Below are positions 15,324 through 22,269 of a stretch of 22,707 nucleotides of DNA, piece after piece. The notes beneath the pieces were generated by a model. That model searched no databases, was not told the DNA's origin, and saw nothing but the letters and a program-made list of their open reading frames with translations. The DNA is taken from NCBI GenBank assembly GCA_964425645.1, contig CAYRNC010000018.1:1-22707 (forward strand), in the 5' to 3' direction. How positions within the stretch are numbered: position 1 is the stretch's first letter; every line of letters begins with the position of its first letter. This stretch comes from CAYRNC01 sp964425645. GTDB taxonomy: Bacteria > Bacillota > Clostridia > Peptostreptococcales > Anaerovoracaceae. The translations under genes were made by a program, and so were the position numbers.

Positions 15324-16421
15324 CTACAGATAGAAAATGTTTACATATTTTGAGTTCGTCAAAAATACAGTAGTAGAATAGCGAAGATCAAATTCCAATA
15401 TATCACCGACCTTAAGCCCGTCCCTGTTATCACCAATATCTAAAATAAGGTGATCGCTGCTGCTTCCCAGAATTTCTACACCAGACAGCCTGGGGCTCAA
15501 TTGATTATCCAAAGCAAAATCTACCTTACCTACTCCGATGATCGCTCTTTTTCTTATACCTTTATCTATGTAGTTACCTTTGTTGCCAAAACAATCCACA
15601 AAGATTTCTCCTACAGGGTAGCTGGGCTTGTCCTTTATCTCAATAATTTCTGCCTTTAAAGTAAAAACATCCTTATGCAGAAAACTCATGTCCAAACCCC
15701 AAAGGTCCTCAAGGTCTTTCCCAAGTGCAATTCCTTCACCCATGCGAAGATTGTTGATACGCTCAGGCATGGTGCCGTTAAATACCAATGGGAAGGAAGT
15801 TGTTCCCCCTCCCGATATAATTTCAAGTTTTCTCCCGATTTTATTTTCAATCATCTCTGCAACAGCTATCAGCTCTTCCATCTTATCTACAGTAGCATTT
15901 ATGGAGCCGTAGCAGCCCAAATTTGTCCCTACGCCCATCAGTACCGTATGCTTCAATTTTTTTTCGATATATATCGCTGCACGAAGCATCTCCTCTTTAT
16001 CCCAAAACCCTTCCCGGAGATCGCCCAGATCTGCCATAAGGATTATTCCATGGGATCTGCCCTGAATTTTACATTCCGCGTCTATTGCCTCAATAACGGT
16101 AACCTCACTGTTAAGGCTAATATCCGCAAGTCTTACCAGGTCTTTTATTTCGCTTTTCATCGGTATGCGAATAGCCATAAACGGACCGGCAAGCCCCTGA
16201 TTCACAGCCTCCTGAATATGTTCCAGACGGGAACTTGCGATATATTTACAGCCGGATTCCTGATAAAGACGCAACGCCTCCGGTATTGCATTAAAACCCT
16301 TAACAACTCCGGCTATTTCAATGCCATTTTCCCCGCAGCGGCATACTATTTCTTTAATATTATGTCTTAGTTTGGTCAGATCAACCTCCACGGCAGGATA
16401 TTTTTTTTCTAACCGACCCAT
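15324..16421 (-). CDS. PLP-dependent racemase of the ornithine/alanine racemase group
   Basis: 365 residues, a fold-type III PLP enzyme. The N-terminal barrel has YPAVEVDL (8-15), the lysine for the PLP Schiff base K41 in GVVKG, and SSR (63-65). Mid-protein motifs are MADLGDLREGFW (129-140), GVGTNLGCYG (163-172), ISGGGTTS (202-209) and LRMGEG (225-230); the DLGDLREG and GTNLxCYG forms are those of ornithine racemase (Orr of Clostridium sticklandii) and YhfX-like proteins rather than of classic Alr. Orr interconverts L- and D-ornithine. Orr is known from ornithine fermentation, but no ornithine aminomutase genes are here; instead the gene opens a cluster with a D-Asp-ligase-type enzyme and a MurE-like ligase, suggesting use of a D-diamino acid (or D-Ala) in a cell-wall or secreted peptide. 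The ATG is preceded by GGTGAGG. Confidence 0.8.
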   Translation of the reverse strand: MGRLEKKYPAVEVDLTKLRHNIKEIVCRCGENGIEIAGVVKGFNAIPEALRLYQESGCKYIASSRLEHIQEAVNQGLAGPFMAIRIPMKSEIKDLVRLADISLNSEVTVIEAIDAECKIQGRSHGIILMADLGDLREGFWDKEEMLRAAIYIEKKLKHTVLMGVGTNLGCYGSINATVDKMEELIAVAEMIENKIGRKLEIISGGGTTSFPLVFNGTMPERINNLRMGEGIALGKDLEDLWGLDMSFLHKDVFTLKAEIIEIKDKPSYPVGEIFVDCFGNKGNYIDKGIRKRAIIGVGKVDFALDNQLSPRLSGVEILGSSSDHLILDIGDNRDGLKVGDILEFDLRYSTTVFLTNSKYVNIFYL

Positions 16422-16472
16422 AGCCTCACCATCCTGTTTGTTAAAGCCGAATAATCCATTTAACAGACCCTA

Positions 16473-16501
16473 ATTATACACTTATGAATTTGAAAAGGCA
16501 A
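16473..16501 (-). promoter_or_regulatory. Sigma-A promoter of the racemase/ATP-grasp/MurE-like operon
   Basis: On the minus strand: TTGCCT (16496-16501), a 17-base spacer, TATAAT (16473-16478). The -10 box is perfect and the -35 box matches at four of six. Transcription would start near 16466 and give a leader of about 45 bases. The site sits just beyond the stop of the upstream ATPase gene, so the four-gene cluster can be expressed alone. Confidence 0.65.
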
Positions 16502-16506
16502 ACTGA

Positions 16507-17607
16507 TTATTGATGGCGGATTTCCGATTCTATTTTACCGCGAAGCCTTTCAATTCCCTCAAAATCCATACAAGGAATGTAGTATGATTCCAGCAGGTCA
16601 TGCTTCTTTTTAGCTTCCGCCAGACAACCTGTAGCATCTTCTAACAACCTGTTCATTTCAGTTCGAGAAAGATCCGCCATTGTACCGTTAAAACCGATAG
16701 GTTCACTTATTTTTAAAGTTTCGATATCTATTTCCGTTACCTTTCCGCTGCAGTCCTGCGGTGAAATTTTATGATATTCATTGGAGGTAAAAAAAGCTAC
16801 GGACAGATCCGGAACAAGCAAATGTTCTACTTCTGTCCGGGGCTTCATAGGACAATAACAGGCCTCGGAATTTATCCCGCTTAACGAAACGTGTTCCAAA
16901 AGCATATTAAGAATTTTATAGCTTCCGCTACCGGTATAAGAATTGATAAGGTATGTCTTCTTATATCCTTTTGTAAGACTATCGATATAGTTAACGGTTC
17001 CTTTTGGGGCGACAGCACTTGCAAAAAAGCGCCTTATGAATCCCGTTTGAGTGCTCCCCTTTCTGTCGGGCAATTCGCGATCAATTATTTCTTTGGTAAT
17101 TTCATAGAATTGAGCATCCCCTATATGCTGCGATTCGACATAACTTAAAGCATCGTATATTTCTCCGGCTGCAGCTAGGTATCTGTATGCCACATTATAG
17201 ATACCTTTAATCCTTTCCGTCGTCTTTATTATATCTGCCTTATTTTGCAAAAGTCCTTTTTCGTCCCAGAATTCACCCAGATGTACTATTGTATCCACTG
17301 CACCGGGATTTGAAGGATCAATTAAATGAGGTCTGGTTCCGTCTATAATGGCAAACCCCTTTTTTTTAAGCAAAACCCCGTCAAGAGAATCGCTGTCAGA
17401 AGAACAATGAAGGAAATCAATTTGTTCCCCCTCACTGCACATTACCTCACCGATTCGCCTTATAAATGTCGATTTGCCCGTACCTGGCCCGCCTTTTAAG
17501 TACCATATCCTGGTTGCATCGCTTTGTCTTTGAATATTGTGATAATAAGAAAAAAAACCTTCCGGTGTATTGTTCCCCGGAAAGTAGCGTCTTATCGTTC
17601 CGGTCAT
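16507..17607 (-). CDS. Two-lobed P-loop ATPase (PRK06851-like), function unknown
   Basis: 366 residues. The first lobe has a clear Walker A motif, GGPGTGKST (residues 39-47), in YLKGGPGTGKSTFIRRIG. The second lobe (from about 217) repeats the same layout, but its P-loop is YLINSYTGSGSYK, without the GK(S/T) end, so it probably does not hydrolyse ATP. HCSSDSDSLDGV/IDGTRPH in lobe one answers to YCPMKPRTEVEH/FTSNEYH in lobe two. This matches a family I know as PRK06851, common in spore-forming Firmicutes and without an established role. The start is firm: AAGGAGG with a 7-base gap. A TATAAT lies at 17637-17642 but I see no good -35. It follows the DUF975 gene by 62 bases. Confidence 0.75.
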   Translation of the reverse strand: MTGTIRRYFPGNNTPEGFFSYYHNIQRQSDATRIWYLKGGPGTGKSTFIRRIGEVMCSEGEQIDFLHCSSDSDSLDGVLLKKKGFAIIDGTRPHLIDPSNPGAVDTIVHLGEFWDEKGLLQNKADIIKTTERIKGIYNVAYRYLAAAGEIYDALSYVESQHIGDAQFYEITKEIIDRELPDRKGSTQTGFIRRFFASAVAPKGTVNYIDSLTKGYKKTYLINSYTGSGSYKILNMLLEHVSLSGINSEACYCPMKPRTEVEHLLVPDLSVAFFTSNEYHKISPQDCSGKVTEIDIETLKISEPIGFNGTMADLSRTEMNRLLEDATGCLAEAKKKHDLLESYYIPCMDFEGIERLRGKIESEIRHQ

Positions 17608-17669
17608 TTCCCTGCCTCCTTATATTGAATCCCTTTATTATATTCCCCGAACCGGAACTTATGTGACTT

Positions 17670-18323
17670 TTATTTCCCGGGCAAAACCGCCGGGCGAAGA
17701 TTTCCGTTGACCATCTCATAGAACCCTACCGTTGAAGCAATCATATAAGGTATAACCCATAAATACCCGATGCCGAAAGTAACAACCCCGATTATTGCCC
17801 AGCCAATAAATGAAAGTTCCAAACAAAACAGTTTCCACTTGTTTCCAACCATCATTCGCTTACTCTTCTTGATTGCATCCATAATGCTAATTTCCGGATG
17901 ATCTGCAAGTATGTAAAAAGCCATGGAGTAGCGAACGGCGGCTACTATACCTGGTATAATAAAAAGAAGACTCCAAAGTATTATCAGTATATTCATAACG
18001 ATGTAAAGTCCAAAAGTTTTTCCAAAGTGTTCAAAGCCGTAAAAGACTACAGAAGGCGAAGCAGCATTTCTTCGGAAGATAGAAATAATTAAAGTATAGT
18101 ATCCAAACGTCAAAGGACCGTTTACGATCATAATATAAAGGTTCGACGCCTTATCGAATACGTCGGATTGGATAAGCAGGGAAAACAAAAACATAGGAGC
18201 CAGAATTAAAAGCATAAAAATGAGGGTTCCGGATACTGCCGTGGACCAATACCCCGACAGGGCCTGCCTTCCAAGACGGCGCAAATTTCCGCATGTTATA
18301 TCTACGATAATATTCCTGTTCAT
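17670..18323 (-). CDS. DUF975 family membrane protein
   Basis: 217 residues from ATG 18323, an integral membrane protein of the DUF975 family. Hydrophobic segments are near residues 30-50, 62-83, 104-129 and 168-195. The diagnostic stretch is in the middle: ADHPEISIMDAIKKSKRMM then GNKWKLFCLELSFIGW. The family is widespread in Firmicutes and its function is unknown. The open frame continues to a TTG at 18377, but that codon overlaps the -10 box of the promoter, and the N-terminus of the family (a short basic lead, then LRRLGRQALSGYW) fits ATG 18323. ATG 18335 is an alternative; both have poor ribosome sites, so the start is uncertain. Confidence 0.8.
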   Translation of the reverse strand: MNRNIIVDITCGNLRRLGRQALSGYWSTAVSGTLIFMLLILAPMFLFSLLIQSDVFDKASNLYIMIVNGPLTFGYYTLIISIFRRNAASPSVVFYGFEHFGKTFGLYIVMNILIILWSLLFIIPGIVAAVRYSMAFYILADHPEISIMDAIKKSKRMMVGNKWKLFCLELSFIGWAIIGVVTFGIGYLWVIPYMIASTVGFYEMVNGNLRPAVLPGK

Positions 18324-18376
18324 GTCTTCACTCATCAATGATGCTGCATATGTAAATTTCAATATCTGACGAACCA

Positions 18377-18405
18377 AGTATACACAATTATATGAACAAA
18401 AGCAA
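18377..18405 (-). promoter_or_regulatory. Sigma-A-like promoter of the DUF975 gene
   Basis: On the minus strand: TTGCTT (18400-18405), a 17-base spacer, TATACT (18377-18382). The -10 box matches five of six positions and the -35 box three. The predicted start near 18370 excludes the TTG at 18377 as initiation codon. Confidence 0.45.
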
Positions 18406-18437
18406 TGCTATGCAAATCTTAATCGCTGGTGTATACT
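18377..18437. repeat. Perfect 9-base inverted repeat around the DUF975-aroB divergent promoters
   Basis: AGTATACAC (18377-18385) and GTGTATACT (18429-18437) are exact reverse complements separated by 43 bases. Each contains the TATACT -10 box of one of the two divergent transcripts; the aroB side has no good -35. They may be only two similar -10 boxes, or two half-sites of an operator that controls both genes. Confidence 0.5.
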
Positions 18438-18457
18438 ATGAAAAGAGGTGATGACAA

Positions 18458-19528
18458 ATGCGTCAAACAATGACATTGAATATCGATTCAAGGAAATATA
18501 AAGTTACAACAGAATCCGGTTTATTTTTACGGATAGGATCCCTTTTGGCAGAGGAATACAGCGGAAAAAAAGTGGCTGTAATCACCGACGATACGGTAAA
18601 AAATCTTTACGAAGAACAATTGGCCCGACAAATGAAGGACAAGGGCATCCGATATAAAATAATTTCCCTTCCGCCGGGGGAAAATAGCAAATCATTTGAT
18701 GTTTTACCGAAGCTCTACAGCATTTTTCTCGATTTTCAGCTGACAAGAGATGATCTGGTCATGGCATTTGGAGGAGGGGTCATCGGAGACATTGCAGGCT
18801 TTGCGGCAGCAACCTTTCTTCGCGGCGTAAACCTTATTCAGGTTCCCACCACGCTTATGGCTATGGTAGATGCAGGCATCGGCGGGAAAAACGGAGCCAA
18901 CCTGGCAGAAGGCAAAAACATGGCAGGAACTTTCTATCAGCCTAAAGAAGTTTTAATCGATTCAGAATTTGTTCGCTCGCTTCCCGATTCGATTTTGGCT
19001 GATGGTATGGCTGAGGTAATAAAATACGGCTGCGCCTTTGATCCCGATCTTTTTTCTGATCTGATGGCCCGGGCTAATAAGGGCGACGGATCGGGCATCG
19101 AATCCATAATCTATCGCTGCGGTCTTATAAAGAAACAAGTTATCGAACAGGATAGTCAGGACTACGGCATAGCCATGCTTCTGAATTTCGGCCATACACT
19201 GGGCCACTGCATAGAGGATACGTATCCCGACGGAACATATACCCACGGGCAGGCGGTCGCTATAGGCATGTATATAACAGCTTTGGCCGGAGAAAAAAAA
19301 GGAATCACCGCTCCCCACACCGCCGAGCTAATAAAGAGGCTTCTTTTGGCCTATGATCTTCCCTGTTCACTGCCTCCCGAAGCGGACAAGGATTTGATAT
19401 TGGATGCAGTAAAACGCGATAAAAAAAGAAGAGGGGACAAACTGAATATAGTTATGCTCGAAAAAATAGGAAAGAGCTTTCTTTATCAGGTTGAAAAAAA
19501 TGAGTTTGCCAATTTTTTGGATCTGTAA
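18458..19528 (+). CDS. aroB: 3-Dehydroquinate synthase (AroB) or close sugar-phosphate cyclase
   Basis: 356 residues, the usual AroB length. It has the NAD-binding FGGGVIGD (104-111), FLRG (120-123), VPTTLMAMVDAGIGGKNGAN (129-148), GKN (152-154), and the zinc ligands E186 (AEVIKYG), H246 (NFGHTLGH) and H263 (THGQAVAIGM). AroB turns DAHP into 3-dehydroquinate, the second step of the shikimate pathway. Two conserved places differ: the usual L(L/S)xQVDSS is LMAMVDAG, and the Arg before LNFGHT (GLRAxLNFGHT in most AroB) is Ala239 (GIAMLLNFGHT). A normal AroB is still the best reading. No other aromatic pathway gene is in the window; the gene stands alone. The ATG follows AGAGGTG with a 7-base gap. 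It ends at the shared terminator 19531-19554. Confidence 0.85.
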   Translation: MRQTMTLNIDSRKYKVTTESGLFLRIGSLLAEEYSGKKVAVITDDTVKNLYEEQLARQMKDKGIRYKIISLPPGENSKSFDVLPKLYSIFLDFQLTRDDLVMAFGGGVIGDIAGFAAATFLRGVNLIQVPTTLMAMVDAGIGGKNGANLAEGKNMAGTFYQPKEVLIDSEFVRSLPDSILADGMAEVIKYGCAFDPDLFSDLMARANKGDGSGIESIIYRCGLIKKQVIEQDSQDYGIAMLLNFGHTLGHCIEDTYPDGTYTHGQAVAIGMYITALAGEKKGITAPHTAELIKRLLLAYDLPCSLPPEADKDLILDAVKRDKKRRGDKLNIVMLEKIGKSFLYQVEKNEFANFLDL

Positions 19529-19530
19529 CG

Positions 19531-19554
19531 ACAGGGGGCTGTACAGCCCCCTGT
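19531..19554. terminator. Perfect 24-base palindrome, terminator between convergent aroB and clpB
   Basis: ACAGGGGGCTG pairs with CAGCCCCCTGT, leaving a tight GTAC centre. The GC-rich stem starts two bases after the aroB stop and ends four bases before the clpB stop. TTAATTT follows on the plus strand; the minus side has only a weak T-run, so it is best for aroB and may also serve clpB. Confidence 0.75.
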
Positions 19555-19558
19555 TAAT

Positions 19559-22147
19559 TTAAGTCGTAAAATTAAGACTTCCGTCCTTTTCATCTACAGT
19601 GACCGTGTCTCCATCTTTAACCTGCCCCGCAATTAGCATCGCTGCAATTTCCGTTTCCACATGCTTTTGAAGATAGCGATTGACAGGTCTTGCCCCATAT
19701 ACCGGGGAATAGGCCTCTTTAGAAATATGCCCTTTTGCGGCATCAGTCAGTCTGAGTCCAATATCCCTTTCCGACAGCCTTTCTTTAATACGCATTACCG
19801 AAAGATCGATAATCCTTAAAATCTGCTCTTCAGTCAATGGTGAAAACACAACTATGTCGTCAATGCGATTGATAAATTCAGGCCTGAAATGTTTTTTCAT
19901 TTCTGCTTCCACTTCCTGTTTTACCCTATCGCTTATAAAACCGTCATGACTTATATTATCGATAAGATAATGGCTCCCTATATTAGATGTCATAATGACG
20001 ATGCAGTTTTTAAAATCCACGGTTCTTCCTTGATTGTCCGTGAGCCGTCCGTCATCAAGAAGTTGAAGCAAAATGTTGAACACGTCGGAATGGGCTTTTT
20101 CTATTTCATCAAATAATATTACGCTGTAGGGCCTTCTTCTTACTGCCTCCGTAAGTTGTCCTCCCTCGTCATATCCTACGTAGCCCGGAGGGGCACCGAT
20201 CAGTCTTGATACAGAATGTTTTTCCATATACTCTGACATATCGATGCGTATCATATTTTTCTCTGAATCAAAAAGCTCTTCGGAAAGAGCCTTGGCAAGC
20301 TCTGTTTTGCCGACTCCAGTAGGTCCTAGGAATATAAAGGAGCCTATGGGTCGATTTATGTCCTTTAGCCCTGCACGGGCACGAAGCACCGCGTCGGATA
20401 CCGCCTGTACAGCATCGTCTTGACCTATAACCCGTCTATGAAGCAAGAAAGGAAGCCTGATCAGTTTCTCTCTCTCCGTTTCTATCAGGCGACTTACGGG
20501 TATTCCCGTCCATTTTGAAATGACCTCCGCAATCTCATCCTCGGTTACTTCTTCTTTTAACAGTCTGTTCTCCTTTGCATAGTCAATCTCTTCGTTTAAC
20601 TGTTCAAGCTTTCTTTCCAAATCAGGCAGTGTACCGTACTTGAGCTGTGCCAAAGTTTCCAAATCGTAGTGACGTTCAGCCTCTTCAATCTGATGCCTTA
20701 CATTCTCAATGTCCTGTTTAATTGCTTTTTGATCTACTAAAGCCTTCTTCTCGTTTTCCCATTGGGCACGCAATAAGGAACTTTCCTCCTTCATTTTGGA
20801 CAATTCCTTTTCTATGTTATCCTTTCGCATTTTTGAGGCATCGTCTGATTCTTTGTTGAGTGCCTGCCGCTCGATCTCCAGCTGCATTATTTTTCTTGCT
20901 ATTTCATCAAGCTCCGTCGGCATGCTGTCAATTTCCATTCGAATCATCGATGCAGCTTCATCCATCAAATCTATGGCTTTATCCGGCAGAAATCTATCGC
21001 TGATATAGCGGTCGGAAAGTGTTGCGCAGGCGATTAAAGCATTATCCGTAATGCGCACTCCGTGATGAATTTCAAATCTCTCCTTAAGTCCTCTCAATAT
21101 CGAGATGGTATCCTCTACAGTAGGCTGATCTATCAGGATTTTTTGGAATCTTCGCTCTAAAGCTGCATCTTTTTCAATGTATTTTCTGTACTCATCCAAG
21201 GTTGTGGCCCCTATACAATGTAATTCGCCCCTGGCCAACATCGGTTTCAGCAGATTCCCTGCATCCATAGAGCCTTCGGTGCGGCCTGCACCTACGATAT
21301 TATGAATCTCATCTATAAACAAAATTATGCGCCCGTCGGATTTTTCAATTTCATTTAATACCGCTTTAAGACGTTCCTCAAATTCACCTCGATATTTTGC
21401 TCCGGCAATCAAAGCACCCATATCAAGCGCATAAATAGTTTTATCTTTCAAACCTTCCGGTACATCCCCGTTTACGATGCGCAGTGCAAGACCTTCCACA
21501 ACGGCGGTCTTTCCGACTCCGGGCTCTCCTATCAGAACAGGGTTATTTTTGGTCCTTCTCGACAGAATCTGAATTGTATGCCTGATTTCACTGTCCCTTC
21601 CAATGACGGGGTCCAGTTTGCCCTTTTCTGCCTGCAAAACAAGATCACGACCATATTTATTGAGGGCATCATAATTGTCTTCAGGACTTTGGCTCGTTAT
21701 CCTTTGGTTTCCCCTCACCTTTGTGAGGGCCTGTAAAAAACGTTCCGTTGTTATACCATACTGTCTAAATATTCCGGCAGTAGCTGTATTCTTTTCTTCT
21801 AACAGAGCCAGGTAAAGGTGTTCCACGCTGACAAATTCATCTTTAAAATCCGATGCTATTCTTTCACCGTTCATCAGCAGTTCTGAAAATCTTCTGGAGG
21901 AATACATGGAATCGCCCCCGCCTTGAACTTTCGGAAGCCTTGAAAGTTCTTTCTTCAATTCATTGACAATGGATTTCGGATCTATCCCCATGTTTGTTAG
22001 CAGCTTAGGTATCAGCCCCTCTTCCTGCGTAAGCAGGGCTAAATGAAGGTGTTCCCCGTCAAGCTGCTGATGCCCTTCTCTGATGCCTATTTTTTGACAT
22101 TCCGCGACCGCTTCCTGTGTTTTTTGCGTCATTTTTTCAAAATTCAT
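19559..22147 (-). CDS. clpB: ATP-dependent disaggregase chaperone ClpB
   Basis: 862 residues, full length. The order is the double Clp_N domain (1-145), first AAA+ module with Walker A GEPGVGKT (207-214), the coiled-coil middle domain (about 400-530) that distinguishes ClpB from ClpA, second AAA+ module with Walker A GPTGVGKT (about 605-612), and the C-terminal D2-small domain. As a hexamer it threads aggregated proteins through its pore together with DnaK, DnaJ and GrpE in the cytoplasm. No ClpP-binding loop is expected and I see none. The ATG follows GGAGGAAGG. Upstream are a sigma-A promoter (22194-22222) and a CIRCE element (22230-22256), so heat-shock control through the HrcA repressor is likely. 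No CtsR box is visible. Confidence 0.97.
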   Translation of the reverse strand: MNFEKMTQKTQEAVAECQKIGIREGHQQLDGEHLHLALLTQEEGLIPKLLTNMGIDPKSIVNELKKELSRLPKVQGGGDSMYSSRRFSELLMNGERIASDFKDEFVSVEHLYLALLEEKNTATAGIFRQYGITTERFLQALTKVRGNQRITSQSPEDNYDALNKYGRDLVLQAEKGKLDPVIGRDSEIRHTIQILSRRTKNNPVLIGEPGVGKTAVVEGLALRIVNGDVPEGLKDKTIYALDMGALIAGAKYRGEFEERLKAVLNEIEKSDGRIILFIDEIHNIVGAGRTEGSMDAGNLLKPMLARGELHCIGATTLDEYRKYIEKDAALERRFQKILIDQPTVEDTISILRGLKERFEIHHGVRITDNALIACATLSDRYISDRFLPDKAIDLMDEAASMIRMEIDSMPTELDEIARKIMQLEIERQALNKESDDASKMRKDNIEKELSKMKEESSLLRAQWENEKKALVDQKAIKQDIENVRHQIEEAERHYDLETLAQLKYGTLPDLERKLEQLNEEIDYAKENRLLKEEVTEDEIAEVISKWTGIPVSRLIETEREKLIRLPFLLHRRVIGQDDAVQAVSDAVLRARAGLKDINRPIGSFIFLGPTGVGKTELAKALSEELFDSEKNMIRIDMSEYMEKHSVSRLIGAPPGYVGYDEGGQLTEAVRRRPYSVILFDEIEKAHSDVFNILLQLLDDGRLTDNQGRTVDFKNCIVIMTSNIGSHYLIDNISHDGFISDRVKQEVEAEMKKHFRPEFINRIDDIVVFSPLTEEQILRIIDLSVMRIKERLSERDIGLRLTDAAKGHISKEAYSPVYGARPVNRYLQKHVETEIAAMLIAGQVKDGDTVTVDEKDGSLNFTT

Positions 22148-22193
22148 ACTCGTCCTTCCTCCCTGCCTTTAATAATGATGCGCTATCGGTATT

Positions 22194-22222
22194 ATTATAT
22201 ACCTTAAAATGGACTGTTTAAA
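22194..22222 (-). promoter_or_regulatory. Sigma-A promoter of clpB
   Basis: On the minus strand: TTTAAA (22217-22222), a 17-base spacer, TATAAT (22194-22199). Transcription would start near 22187, about 40 bases before the ATG. Confidence 0.6.
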
Positions 22223-22229
22223 CATAAAA

Positions 22230-22256
22230 TTGGCACTCTATTAAAGTGAGTGCCAG
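22230..22256. promoter_or_regulatory. CIRCE element (HrcA operator)
   Basis: TTGGCACTC, nine bases, GAGTGCCAG. This matches the CIRCE consensus TTAGCACTC-N9-GAGTGCTAA at eight of nine bases on the left and seven of nine on the right, and the arms pair at eight of nine positions. It lies eight bases upstream of the clpB -35 box, whereas CIRCE usually overlaps the promoter or the leader. Confidence 0.9.
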
Positions 22257-22269
22257 AATTGTCGGTGCT

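Noticed and set aside
15675..16370. Long open frame of 231 codons on the plus strand inside the PLP racemase gene.
   Set aside because: It lies opposite a clear conserved gene, has no ribosome site and its translation shows no family motif; it is a shadow frame.
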